DNA of 64,000 bases from Acidimicrobiales bacterium. GTDB taxonomy: Bacteria; Actinomycetota; Acidimicrobiia; Acidimicrobiales; Bog-793. The translations under genes were made by a program, and so were the position numbers. Numbering within the stretch: position 1 is the stretch's first letter; every line of letters starts with the position of its first letter. Positions 33,235-41,535 of the stretch are shown piece by piece. The DNA is taken from positions 1-64,000 of the forward strand of contig DATGLP010000013.1 in assembly GCA_035294085.1 (NCBI GenBank), in the 5' to 3' direction. A model generated the notes under the pieces. That model made no database searches and was not told where the DNA came from. It was given only the letters and a program-made list of their open reading frames with translations.

Positions 33235-35406
33235 TCAGCGCGCGTGCCGGCGGGAACCGGCACCCGGACCTGGCAGGTCGAGGGGGCGCGGCTCGAGGAC
33301 GAGGCGCAGGTCCTTCGGCAGGCCGTCGACGTGCACGTCCGTCCCGTCGACGTCGATCGTCAGGCGGTGGCCGGCGAGCGGCACGTTCTCGAGGTGGAGC
33401 GGACCGAATCCGTCGCCGAGCGACGGCGCGAGCCAGACCGTCCGATCCGGGACGCAGGCATCGAGGCGCAGCAGGACGGACCGCACGAGCAGGAACGGTG
33501 CGGCCGACGCCCAGGCCTGGGGTGAGCAGGAGGTCGGGTAGCGGACAGGGAGCGGGTACTCCTCGCGGTCGAACCCGCACATGAGCTCGGGGAGCCTCCC
33601 GCCAACGGTCTCGGCGGCGTCGAGGAGGGCACGCGTGACCGCGTGCGCCTCCTCGAGGAAGCCGTAGCGAGCGAGGCCTGCGGCGCAGATCGCCGTGTCG
33701 TGCGGCCAGACCGAGCCGTTGTGGTAGCTCACGGGGTTGTAGGCGGTCATCGACGCGCCGAGCGTTCGGATCCCCCAGCCGCTGAACAGGCCGGGGCTCA
33801 CGAGGTGCTCCGCCACGCGTCGGGCCTTCGCCTCGTCGACGACCTCGGTCCACAGCAGGTGGCCCATGTTCGAGGTGATCGAGTCGATGGGCCGCTTGTC
33901 GGCGTCGAGGCCGAGCGCGAAGTACTCCCCGTCCGCGATCCAGAAGGCGTCGTTGAAGGAGGCCCGCAGCGCGCTGGCGCGCGCCTCGTAGCGCTCGGCG
34001 GTCGCCTCGTCGCCCGTCCCGCGCGCGAGCAGGGCACGCGCCCGGAAGGCCGCGTACACGTACCCCTGCACCTCGGCCAGCGCGATGGGAGGCTCCGCGA
34101 GGCGGCCGTTCGCGAAGTTGACGCCGTCGAAGGAGTCCTTCCAGCCCTGGTTGCGGAGGCCCCGGGCCGTCGCCCGCTGGTACTCGACGAACCCGTCCTT
34201 GTCGCGGTCCCCGTAGTCGTCGATCCACGCGAGGGCGCGATCGACGTGGGGGAGGAGCTCCTCGACGACGTCGGGGCTGGCGCCCCAGCGGTAGAGCTCG
34301 CCGACGAGGACGACGAAGAGGGGCGTGGCGTCGATGGAGCCGTAGTACGGCGTTCCGAGGGGCAGCTCCGGGCCGACCTGGAGGCCCCGGCGCACCTCGT
34401 GGAGGATGCGGCCCGGCTCCTCCTCGGAGAGGGGGTCGACGCGCCGTCCCTGGAAGCGCGCGAGCGTCTGCAGCGTGCCGACCGCGAGCGTCGGATCGAC
34501 CGCGAGCGTCATGAGCGAGGCGATGAGCGAGTCACGCCCGAAGAGCGTCATGAACCACGGGGCGCCGGCCGCGATGACGGGTCGAGCCGGGTTGGCGGGG
34601 TCGAAGATCCGGAGCGCGCCGAGGTCCTCGATGCTCTGCGCGAGGGCGACGTTGAGGCCCGGGCGGCCCGAGATCGCCTTCGGGGTCCGCTGCTGCCAGG
34701 CCCGCAGCCGGGTGACGGGGGTCGAGTGCTCGACCGGCTGGCCCTTGTGGTAGCGGAGGTTGATGCGCTCCCCGTCAGCCGCGAGCTCGAGCTCGAAGGA
34801 GCCGCTCCACTCGTCGCGCGGCTGCACGACGACCTCGAGGAGGATGAGGTTCGCCGAGATCTTCGCCTCGGGCGGGCAGTGGACCTCGAGACGGCGCGTC
34901 GACTCCCGGTCGGAGTAGTCGAAGATCAGGCTGGATCCGTGCGCGGCGATGGTGCGCTGGCCGCGGACGCGCACCCGCCCCTCCTTGACCTCGAAGAGGT
35001 GGGCGAAGTCGGCGTCCACCTCGAGGCTGAGCGAGCAGGCGGCGGCCTCGCTGCCGAGGTTGCGGATGACGAGGTCCTCGCGCATGCCGTTGCCGACGTA
35101 GCGGTCGCGTCGGACGAGGATCGTGCTGTCGGCCTGACCGGCGGCCGGCCGGCCGCGACCGAGGAAGCTCGCGGCGAAGGGCTCCTTCGGGATGACGACG
35201 AGGTGCTCGACGGGGGCGTCGGCGACCGTGAGGCGCCAGGACGAGACGAAGCGGGTGTCGTGGCAGAACAGCCCCTGGGCCCCTCCGGGCTCGATGTCGC
35301 CGCCCGGTGTGGAGATGGCGAAGGTCGCCCCCTCGAGCAGGGTGACCGACTCGCTCGCCAGGCCGCTGACGATCGGGGCGGCGCCGTAGGTCCACGCGCT
35401 GGTCAT
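33235..35406 (-). CDS. Amylo-alpha-1,6-glucosidase / glycogen debranching-type protein
   Basis: 723 residues. The N-terminal beta-sandwich (VTLLEGATFAISTPGGDIEP, GLFCHDTRFVSSWRLTVADA) is the GDE N-terminal domain. The C-terminal (alpha/alpha)6 barrel has APWFMTLFGRDSLIASLMTL, PYYGSIDATPLFVVLVGELY, DRDKDGFVEYQRATARGLRN, QGWKDSFDGVNFANGRLAEP and YHNGSVWPHDTAICAAGLAR. This arrangement is common in actinobacteria and is assigned to trehalose- or glycogen-linked debranching or GH63-like hydrolysis; the true substrate is uncertain. ATG 35406 is used. No other glycogen genes are adjacent. Confidence 0.85.
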   Translation of the reverse strand: MTSAWTYGAAPIVSGLASESVTLLEGATFAISTPGGDIEPGGAQGLFCHDTRFVSSWRLTVADAPVEHLVVIPKEPFAASFLGRGRPAAGQADSTILVRRDRYVGNGMREDLVIRNLGSEAAACSLSLEVDADFAHLFEVKEGRVRVRGQRTIAAHGSSLIFDYSDRESTRRLEVHCPPEAKISANLILLEVVVQPRDEWSGSFELELAADGERINLRYHKGQPVEHSTPVTRLRAWQQRTPKAISGRPGLNVALAQSIEDLGALRIFDPANPARPVIAAGAPWFMTLFGRDSLIASLMTLAVDPTLAVGTLQTLARFQGRRVDPLSEEEPGRILHEVRRGLQVGPELPLGTPYYGSIDATPLFVVLVGELYRWGASPDVVEELLPHVDRALAWIDDYGDRDKDGFVEYQRATARGLRNQGWKDSFDGVNFANGRLAEPPIALAEVQGYVYAAFRARALLARGTGDEATAERYEARASALRASFNDAFWIADGEYFALGLDADKRPIDSITSNMGHLLWTEVVDEAKARRVAEHLVSPGLFSGWGIRTLGASMTAYNPVSYHNGSVWPHDTAICAAGLARYGFLEEAHAVTRALLDAAETVGGRLPELMCGFDREEYPLPVRYPTSCSPQAWASAAPFLLVRSVLLRLDACVPDRTVWLAPSLGDGFGPLHLENVPLAGHRLTIDVDGTDVHVDGLPKDLRLVLEPRPLDLPGPGAGSRRHAR

Positions 35407-35710
35407 GGCCGCTCCGTCGCTGCGCGCCGTCGAGCGCCGAGGAACGGGCGCGGCCGCGCGCGCCCGAGCGATGCCGCAGCGGCGCCGGCCGCGTCGTTCG
35501 GTCTGGGTGCTCGCATGGGACCGCCAACCTGTCTAGCCGCTCGGCACGCGCCCGACGGCGCGAAGCCGCCGGGAAGGCTCCGGCAGGGAAGGGCGCGACG
35601 GTCGGGCGCCGGGCGCCGTGCGCCCGTTCTGCGCCGACGCGCGCCCGAGCGCCGGCCGCCCGGGCACGTCGTCGCTCGCTCGATCACGCTGCTCCTCGCA
35701 CGCAGGCCGG
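35407..35710. other. Intergenic, nothing identified
   Basis: 304 bp between two minus-strand genes, expected to hold the promoter of the debranching-type gene. No convincing motif or small gene was seen. Confidence 0.35.
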
Positions 35711-35992
35711 CTAGGCGAGGGCCTGCGCGGCGAACTCCTGCTCGATCTCCTCGAAGGGCGAGGGGTGCTCGTCGAGGACGACGACGATGTAGCTCGTCGA
35801 GCCCTCGGCGAGGTCGAGCCGCAGGCGGACGTCGGTGACGATGGCGGCACGGCTCCCGCCGGTGATCTCCACGACGCTGCCGATCGGGGGCCACAGCGGA
35901 TCGTGGATCTCCGCGAGGCGCTGGCCGTCGCGGTCGACGAGGATGGTGTGGGCGTGGGGCGAGCTCGGCACTGCTCCGTGCTCCTCTTGCAT
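35711..35992 (-). CDS. Conserved-looking small hypothetical protein
   Basis: 93 residues from ATG 35992 with a perfect AGGAGGTGCC. The sequence is beta-rich and acidic at the end: HTILVDRDGQRLAEIHDPLW, PPIGSVVEITGGSRAAIVTD, VRLRLDLAEGSTSYIVVVLD and EEIEQEFAAQALA. No membrane helix or Cys. It may be a small barrel-fold protein. No family recognised. Confidence 0.65.
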   Translation of the reverse strand: MQEEHGAVPSSPHAHTILVDRDGQRLAEIHDPLWPPIGSVVEITGGSRAAIVTDVRLRLDLAEGSTSYIVVVLDEHPSPFEEIEQEFAAQALA

Positions 35993-36223
35993 CGGCACCT
36001 CCTGGAGCGGCCGAGCCGCAGGCCGCGGCTGCGGACGACGACGCGACGCCGGGGTCCGGCGCCTGCTCGACGACGGCTCGCCTCGCGCGCGATCTTGGCT
36101 CACGAGGAACGCCGCGACAACCGGAGCCGTGGTCGCCACCGCCCCGGACCGCGCGCGCCGCGCACCGCTCGGGCCTGTCGCACGCGCACCTGGGCGGCGG
36201 CGCCGGACCGGCGAGGGGCGACG

Positions 36224-37591
36224 CTAGGGACGGGCCAGCCACGGGTGGCCGTGGCGCCAGACGACGAGGACCACCCGGCCGACGATGCTCGTCCTCGGAA
36301 CGGTCCCGAAGCTCCGGCTGTCGAAGGAGTCACCGCGGCAGTCGCCGAGCACGAAGTAGTGGCCGGGAGCGACGCGCTGGGGGACGATGCGGTAGGCGGA
36401 GACGGCGCAGGCGCCCGTGAGTCGCGGCAGCCAGCGCTCGGCGAGCGGCCGGCCGTCGATGAGGATGCGCTTGGCGCGCGACGCGATGCGTTCGCCGGGG
36501 AGGCCGACGATGCGCTTCACGACGAGGGTCCCCGCCGGCAGCGAGGCATCGGCGCGCACCCGCCGGAAGACCACGATGTCGCCGCGGTGCAGCACGCCAG
36601 GGAGCCTGTCCACGAGGACGCGGTCGCCGACTTGCAGTGTCGGGCTCATCGAGACCGACGGGATCGTGACCACCTCGAAGGTGGTCGCCTGGAGGAGGAA
36701 GGCAGCCGTCGCGCCGAGGGCGACGAACGTCGCGCCGACCGCGACCCGCCGGCGTGCCGGTGTCGTCCTGCCGTCGGCGCCTCGCGGCGCAGGGGAGGGT
36801 GCTCGCGGCGCCGGCCTCGTGCGCGCCGGCGGGACGAGCCCGGCGATGGTGACCTGCGGTTCGTGGCCGTCCGCCGGGTGCGCAGGCGCCGTCGCTCGAT
36901 CGACGCGCGCGTCGGCTCGGAGGCCGGGAGCCGTCCCCGTGGCGCTCGGCAGCGCTCTGCGTCCGGCGAGCGCCTCGTGCCAGCAGCGGCGCTCGGCTCG
37001 CAGGAGCGGCACGGCCGAGACGAGGTCCTCGTCGCGTGCGACCTCGACCCAGGCGGCCCAGGCCGCGAGGCGCTCGAGGACCCCAGCCGCGCTACCGGGG
37101 GGCAGGACCGGCTCGAGCGCGGTGAGCCGGCGCCTGGTCGGCGCGAGCCGCGCTGGAGCGAAGTGGCCGCGCCATCGCCTGGCCGCCGCCGCGCCAGCTG
37201 CGCTCGCGACGGCGCCAGCGAGATCGGCGAGCGCGCGCCCGAGGTCACAGGCCTCGGCGAGGCGGGGGTCGAGGCCCCAGAACGCGTCCTCGAGGCCGTC
37301 GTGGACGGAGGCGAGCGCGCACGAGAGCCGGTCGGGATCGCCGAGGCGCGCCGCATCGAAGAGCGCGACGAGGTCACGGCGGGCATCGAGGCCATGGCGC
37401 TCCAGGCGGAAGGCGAGCGGGCGCGCGAGGAGCGCGACCACGGCGTACACCGCCGGGGACGGTGGTCCGGCATCGCTCCGCCGGGCCAAGGTCGCGAGCT
37501 GCCCGAGCTGCCAGCCGACGTCGACGGCCACAGCGGGGGTGACCGCCGCGGCACCCGGTCGGGCGAGGGCCTCGATCTCAGCTGCCGCCAC
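36224..37591 (-). CDS. lepB: Signal peptidase I with a long N-terminal extension
   Basis: 455 residues, roughly twice the usual size. Residues about 310-455 form the S26 catalytic domain: VVTIPSVSMSPTLQVGDRVL contains the nucleophilic Ser, LVVKRIVGLPGERI the general-base Lys, and FVLGDCRGDSFDSRSFGTVP the box E. A membrane helix precedes it (VGATFVALGATAAFLLQATT). The first 220 residues are an Ala/Leu-rich helical region of unknown type (VYAVVALLARPLAFRLERHG, GLEDAFWGLDPRLAEACDLG), joined by a Pro-rich linker. It would cleave Sec signal peptides outside the membrane. GTG 37591 is inferred. Confidence 0.85.
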   Translation of the reverse strand: MAAAEIEALARPGAAAVTPAVAVDVGWQLGQLATLARRSDAGPPSPAVYAVVALLARPLAFRLERHGLDARRDLVALFDAARLGDPDRLSCALASVHDGLEDAFWGLDPRLAEACDLGRALADLAGAVASAAGAAAARRWRGHFAPARLAPTRRRLTALEPVLPPGSAAGVLERLAAWAAWVEVARDEDLVSAVPLLRAERRCWHEALAGRRALPSATGTAPGLRADARVDRATAPAHPADGHEPQVTIAGLVPPARTRPAPRAPSPAPRGADGRTTPARRRVAVGATFVALGATAAFLLQATTFEVVTIPSVSMSPTLQVGDRVLVDRLPGVLHRGDIVVFRRVRADASLPAGTLVVKRIVGLPGERIASRAKRILIDGRPLAERWLPRLTGACAVSAYRIVPQRVAPGHYFVLGDCRGDSFDSRSFGTVPRTSIVGRVVLVVWRHGHPWLARP

Positions 37592-37672
37592 GGGCCGTCC
37601 CGGCCGAGCTGGCGGCCCGCGGCGGGCGACGAGCGCTGCAGCCTCGTGACCTCGCGCCGCGGCGGGCGGGGT

Positions 37673-37704
37673 GCTCCGGGGCCGCCTCTCGGCGGCCCCG
37701 GAGC
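37673..37704. terminator. Strong terminator hairpin after the phosphoesterase-GH16 gene
   Basis: A perfect 14-bp stem GCTCCGGGGCCGCC with TCTC loop and its complement GGCGGCCCCGGAGC, 22 bp past the stop codon at 37727. There is no U-tract. Placement between two co-directional genes suggests it isolates the signal peptidase gene transcriptionally. Confidence 0.65.
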
Positions 37705-37726
37705 TTGTGCTCGTGGTGTCGCCCGC

Positions 37727-40447
37727 CTAGTGCTGCCACACCCGCACGTAGTCGACGAGCATCGAGGCGCCGGTGACGGTCGGTCCCTGCCCCGCGCCCA
37801 TGTTGAGGACAAGGTACTGCGGGCTCGAGGTGATCGAGGTCGTCGCCGACGTGAGCGTGCGCACGACCTTGCCGTCCCAGTAGACGGTGATCGAGCCCGG
37901 CTCCCAGTCGACGCCGTAGGTGTGCCATCCCGCCGACCACGTACCCGGAATCGTGTTGGAGTTAAAGGCCCCGGAGGAGTTGTGGTAGTTCGACGTCAGC
38001 GTGCCGAGGCCCTCGGCGATGTCGATCTCGCCGTCGGCCGGCCAGTTCTGCCCGTCCGTCCAGAACGCCGGCCAGTTGTCGATGGTGGACCCGCTGCCGG
38101 GGAACCAGATGCGTGCCTCGGCGTACCCGTAGGTGAACTGGAACCCTGGGGATGCACCGCCGTTCGGGTTCGTGCTGACGAGCGCCCCGCTGGAGGGGCT
38201 GGCCAGCTTGAGGGAGAGGACCCCGTTGGCCACCGAGACGTTCGAGCTGTAGGTCCCGACGTTGTTCATGGACCCGCCGTTGCCGAACCAGTCCGGGGCC
38301 CACTTCGAGGTGTCGAGCGAGCTGCCGTTGAACTCGTCGTCGAAGACGAGCCTCCAGGTTCCCCCCGGCCCGTCCGGCATCGGCGTTTCCGACGAGCTGG
38401 CGCTGGCGGCCCCTGCCGCCGCCGTGGTCGGGCTCGTCGGGGCGCTCGGCGGGGAGGACGAGCCGCCGGCGGGGGTGGAGGTCGTGGCCGGCTGCGTGGA
38501 GAGGCTGGACGCGGCGCCGGCGCGGTCGACCGCGTCGAGCGCGAGCGTCCCGAGCTGGCCGCCGCCGTTCTCGACCTCGAGGCCGACGTAGCGCAGGCCG
38601 CCGCTGAGGGCGGGCACGGTCCAGGTCACGGTGGTCCACTGCCCCGGATCGAGGTGCACGACGCCCGTGAAGTGGGCCTTCCACGTGCCGTCCATGGCGT
38701 ACGGGTCGACCTCGAGGTCGAGGGCGCTCGGCTCGTAGATGTGGTAGGTGAGCTCGGTCCCGGCCGTCACGCCGGTGAGGTTGCCGGGCGAGGAGATTCC
38801 GGGGTTGCCGGCACCGAGCAGGTGGATGGCGAGGGAGTGCATCCCGGAGAACGCGACGGCCGTGGTGTTCGCCACCGTGGCCGGCCCCCAGTCGGCGAAC
38901 CAACCCTGGGTCGTCCCGTCCTCGAAGTCGAACATCGGCGCGCTCGACGTGGTGGGGCTGTCGGCCGGGGGAGCGGTGGTCTGCGAGGTCGAGCCGAGGG
39001 AGGGCGGCGGGCTCGTCTGGGCGTCGTGGGCGGCGAGCTGGGAGGCGCTCGAGGTCGCGCCTGCAGGCACCGGATCCGAGGCGCTCACGGCGTCGAGCGC
39101 GAGCGTCCCGCGCTCGCCTCCGCCGTTCTCGACCTCGAGGCCGATGTAGCGCAGGCCGCCGCTGAGGGCGGGCACCGTCCAGGTCACCGTCGACCAGCCG
39201 CCTGGCGTGAGCGTCGCGGCCGGCGCGAAGTGGGCGCTCCACGCCTCGTCCATCGCGTAGGGCGTGACGGCGAGGTCGAGGCCAGGCGGCTCGTACACGT
39301 GGTAGGTCACGGCTGTGCCGACGCCGATCCCGGGGGGCTGTGGCGGTGACATGATGCCGGGGTTGCCGGCGCCGGTGAGCGTGATGGCGAGCGAGTGCGA
39401 GCCACTGAAGGCCATGTCGGTCGTGTTCGCGACCGTCGCGGGCCCGTAGTCGACGGACCAGCCCTGCGTCGTTCCGTCCTCGAAGTCGTAGAGGACGGTA
39501 CCGGCCGATGCCGCCGTCGAAGTCGCCGGGTTCGGCGGCGTGCTGCTCGTGGCTGGGCTCGGTGCCGGTGCGCCCGACGAGAACACCGCGAAGGGCGACG
39601 CCGAAGCGGAGGCGCCGAGGGGGGCGAGGCCGAAGGCGTCCTCGATCGTCCGCAGCAGCGAGTTGTGGTCGTAGTACTCGCCGTACGTCCCGGGCGTCAC
39701 GTTCGCGCCGGCGACGATCGCGGCGACGTTGTTGCCGTTCTCGCCGGGCTGGTTGGCGTTGTAGTTCGGGTCGCTGTCGTTCTCGTCCCAGACGACGACC
39801 AGCATGCTGTCGTTCTGCCTCGCCCACTGGAGGTAGGGGTCGATGTTGGTCCGCAGCCACGCATCACCCGACGCGATACTACCATTGTGCATGTCATTGG
39901 CGAGATCTGGCACGACGAAGCTGATCTGTGGCAGCGCAGCGTAGTTCCCGCTCGGGAAGTCGGTGAACGGGTGGGATAGCCCGGCCGAGTCGCTGAACTG
40001 GGCCATCGGGTTGTGGCGGCAGACGTAGCTTCCGGTATCGGTGGCCGGCGAGGTGCCCATTCCCTCGAAGTACCCGGCGATGGAGATCCCCGCGGCGCGG
40101 GCTTCGCCGCCGAGCGAGGGTGCGCTCGAGGTCGTGCAGGCGTCGCTGCCGTCGGTGCCCTGCGTCGAGCCGGAGTAGATGTCGAGGTAGTTGGGCTCCG
40201 AGGGGTGGGAGACGGCGTGGTAGTTGGTGAGGAGCGCGCTGGAGCTCGCGAGCGAGTTGATGTAGGGAGCGTTGGGGTTCCCGATGATCTCGTTGAAGCC
40301 GTAGTTCTCCATGATCACGACGACGAGGTGCGCGGGACGCGGGACCGCGGCGGCCTGCACGTCGCCGACAGCCCCGCTGACCCCGCCTGCGATCGCCATA
40401 CCGAGCGCAACCGCCGCGATGGGGCGGAGCAGACGCTTTCGCAGCAT
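37727..40447 (-). CDS. Secreted phosphoesterase - CBM - CBM - GH16 fusion
   Basis: 906 residues from ATG 40447 after GAGAGGAG. Signal peptide 1-34. Residues about 38-290 are a PF04185-type phosphoesterase (acid phosphatase / phospholipase C-like): HLVVVIMENYGFNEIIG, HPSEPNYLDIYSGS, VVVWDENDSD and YYDHNSLLRTIEDAFGL. Two related beta-sandwich modules (about 318-458 and 505-642, both opening with FEDGTTQGW) resemble carbohydrate-binding domains. A GH16 domain (about 696-906) has the catalytic EIDIAE (Glu807, Asp809, Glu812). Ser/Thr/Pro-rich linkers join them. It should bind and cut an extracellular beta-glucan and also hydrolyse a phosphate ester; the combination is unusual. Confidence 0.85.
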   Translation of the reverse strand: MLRKRLLRPIAAVALGMAIAGGVSGAVGDVQAAAVPRPAHLVVVIMENYGFNEIIGNPNAPYINSLASSSALLTNYHAVSHPSEPNYLDIYSGSTQGTDGSDACTTSSAPSLGGEARAAGISIAGYFEGMGTSPATDTGSYVCRHNPMAQFSDSAGLSHPFTDFPSGNYAALPQISFVVPDLANDMHNGSIASGDAWLRTNIDPYLQWARQNDSMLVVVWDENDSDPNYNANQPGENGNNVAAIVAGANVTPGTYGEYYDHNSLLRTIEDAFGLAPLGASASASPFAVFSSGAPAPSPATSSTPPNPATSTAASAGTVLYDFEDGTTQGWSVDYGPATVANTTDMAFSGSHSLAITLTGAGNPGIMSPPQPPGIGVGTAVTYHVYEPPGLDLAVTPYAMDEAWSAHFAPAATLTPGGWSTVTWTVPALSGGLRYIGLEVENGGGERGTLALDAVSASDPVPAGATSSASQLAAHDAQTSPPPSLGSTSQTTAPPADSPTTSSAPMFDFEDGTTQGWFADWGPATVANTTAVAFSGMHSLAIHLLGAGNPGISSPGNLTGVTAGTELTYHIYEPSALDLEVDPYAMDGTWKAHFTGVVHLDPGQWTTVTWTVPALSGGLRYVGLEVENGGGQLGTLALDAVDRAGAASSLSTQPATTSTPAGGSSSPPSAPTSPTTAAAGAASASSSETPMPDGPGGTWRLVFDDEFNGSSLDTSKWAPDWFGNGGSMNNVGTYSSNVSVANGVLSLKLASPSSGALVSTNPNGGASPGFQFTYGYAEARIWFPGSGSTIDNWPAFWTDGQNWPADGEIDIAEGLGTLTSNYHNSSGAFNSNTIPGTWSAGWHTYGVDWEPGSITVYWDGKVVRTLTSATTSITSSPQYLVLNMGAGQGPTVTGASMLVDYVRVWQH
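38522..38935 (-). repeat. Carbohydrate-binding-like module, copy 2
   Basis: Encodes residues about 505-642 of the fusion. It is clearly similar to the module at 39074-39496 (shared FEDGTTQGW, GPATVANTT, HSLAI, GAGNPGI, TWTVPALSGGLRY, GLEVENGGG and GTLALDAV), implying internal duplication. Confidence 0.75.
39074..39496 (-). repeat. Carbohydrate-binding-like module, copy 1
   Basis: Encodes residues about 318-458. Partner of 38522-38935. The two copies have diverged more than the sigma-operon repeat copies at 15.8-16.4 kb. Confidence 0.75.
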
Positions 40448-40843
40448 GCTTCTCCTCTCAGGCGCATCGCGGCCGCCTTCGCGCCCATCGGTGCCGGATC
40501 GGTCGAGCGCGCTCGGCGGGACGCGGCAACGCCGTTGGTTTGCGGGATGCTTCGAGCGGGTAAAACTACGGCCCGAAAAACTGCTCATCCAGCATGGTTC
40601 CGCGCGGCGCGACGCGAGCATGGCTGGCTTCGCGTCGAGCGAAGGGCTTCTGCAACATGGGCATTAGCGCCGTGCCCGAACGGGCAACTCTCTGCAAGAA
40701 CGCAGCGTTTCCCGCGGCGGAGACGGTATCGGGCGGGTCAGGAAATGAATGAAAGGGCAGCCGAGGCGTAGGTGTGGTGCCCGATCGAGCAGGCGCGCCG
40801 GTGCAAGGCGGCGCGCGCCAGGCGCGCGAGGCGGGCTGGCCAC
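40448..40843. other. Gene-free leader of the phosphoesterase-GH16 gene
   Basis: About 400 bp with visibly lower GC than its surroundings (for example GGTAAAACTACGGCCCGAAA). It contains three short perfect inverted repeats in a row (40628-40644, 40674-40685, 40699-40709). The promoter and an unusually long 5' leader of the minus-strand gene probably lie here. Confidence 0.45.
40628..40709 (-). promoter_or_regulatory. Cluster of three hairpins in the leader of the GH16 fusion gene
   Basis: CTTCGC-GTCGA-GCGAAG (40628-40644), GCCCG-AA-CGGGC (40674-40685) and AACGC-A-GCGTT (40699-40709). In the minus-strand transcript they would sit about 180-260 nt ahead of the ATG. I do not recognise a known riboswitch consensus. 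A regulatory leader is a hypothesis. Confidence 0.35.
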
Positions 40844-41028
40844 GAGGGCACGGAGGTTGGCGCGTGGTGCGCGTGGACCTGCACGGCGCGCAGCGTGCCC
40901 TCTGGTGCGCTGCGCTCCTAATGGGAGCGGAACGGCCTCCGGTGGGAGGCTGGTCTCCGAGCCACCTGGCGGTGAGCACTGCGTGCTCCCGAGCTTCGAG
41001 CTCTACTGCTCGAGCGTGCCCCGCCAGG
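40844..41028 (+). ncRNA. Candidate IS110-type bridge RNA (structured left-end RNA)
   Basis: Four hairpins in 185 bp: GAGGGCACG/CGTGCCCTC enclosing 41 nt (40844-40902), GCTCC/GGAGC (40914-40928), GCCTCC/GGAGGC (40935-40950) and CCTGGCGG/CCGCCAGG extended by GCAC/GTGC, with an inner stem (40965-41028). The stretch ends about 106 bp before a deleted IS110 transposase on the same strand. In the IS110 group a bridge RNA of about 180 nt is encoded just upstream of the transposase. Identity as a bridge RNA is inference; the hairpins are directly visible. Confidence 0.45.
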
Positions 41029-41134
41029 CGGTGAGGAGTTGGACGGCTGGTGGGGTGTCGTGCCTCGAGCACTGATCCATTAGGTCGCCGCATCACTCCT
41101 CGGGCTCGTCGATGGTCGAGAGAGAGGAGGAGCG

Positions 41135-41419
41135 GTGCTCGTTGTCGGAGTGGACTGGGCCGAGGACCACCACGAGTGCTGTGTGCTCGCCGAGGACGGA
41201 GCGGTGCTCGCCAAGCGCCGGGTCGCCGACAGCGTGGTCGGGATCTCGGAGCTCGCCCGCGCCTACTACGACAAGCTCCGCAGACGCGGCAAGAGCCATC
41301 GCCAAGCGCTCCGCCAGCTCGGCAATCGCCTCGTCGGCATCTTGCACCACTGCCTCGAGCACGGTGAGCTCTACGACGAGAACCGTGCGTGGCCACCCTC
41401 GATCGCGGCGGCCGCTTGA
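41135..41419 (+). pseudogene. IS110 family transposase, internally deleted
   Basis: A 94-residue frame from GTG 41135 (after GAGGAGG) that keeps only the two ends of a roughly 400-residue transposase. The N-terminus VVGVDWAEDHHECCVLAEDG is the first strand of the DEDD RuvC-like domain, with its first catalytic Asp. It runs directly into the family's C-terminus, YYDKLRRRGKSHRQALRQLG, NRLVGILHHCLEHGELYDEN, RAW. The join is near 41255. The middle, including the serine-containing Tnp domain, is gone but the frame is preserved. It cannot be an active recombinase alone. Confidence 0.85.
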
Positions 41420-41446
41420 CGGCTTCGGGCCGTGGGGTGTCTAGCA
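41417..41446 (+). mobile_element. Putative right-end sequence of the IS110 relic
   Basis: CTTGACGGCTTCGGGCCGTG followed by GGGTGTCTAG, immediately after the transposase stop. As I recall, a short sequence of the form CTTGAC...GGTGTCTAG follows the stop of many actinobacterial IS110 transposases, which would make this the right end. Exact boundaries are not determined because IS110 elements lack inverted repeats and target duplications. Confidence 0.4.
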
Positions 41447-41535
41447 TGGAGGAGCGCAGCGCCCGTGCACCCGGCCAGGACGCGTCACGCGCGGCGGCGC
41501 GCCCACGGTCGGCGCGGTCGGACCGGAGGAGGACC

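Noticed and set aside
35618-39349. A 1,243-codon open frame on the plus strand
   Set aside because: It runs antisense to the debranching-region upstream genes, signal peptidase and GH16 fusion. Its translation is Arg/Gly/Glu-rich with no domain; very GC-rich DNA leaves such frames open by chance.
40448-40843. Cyclic di-GMP or other known riboswitch
   Set aside because: The conserved sequence blocks of the classes I can recall are not present; only simple hairpins are.
41093-41362. Minus-strand frame over the IS110 relic
   Set aside because: The plus strand shows clear transposase ends in the same region, so the minus frame is a shadow.
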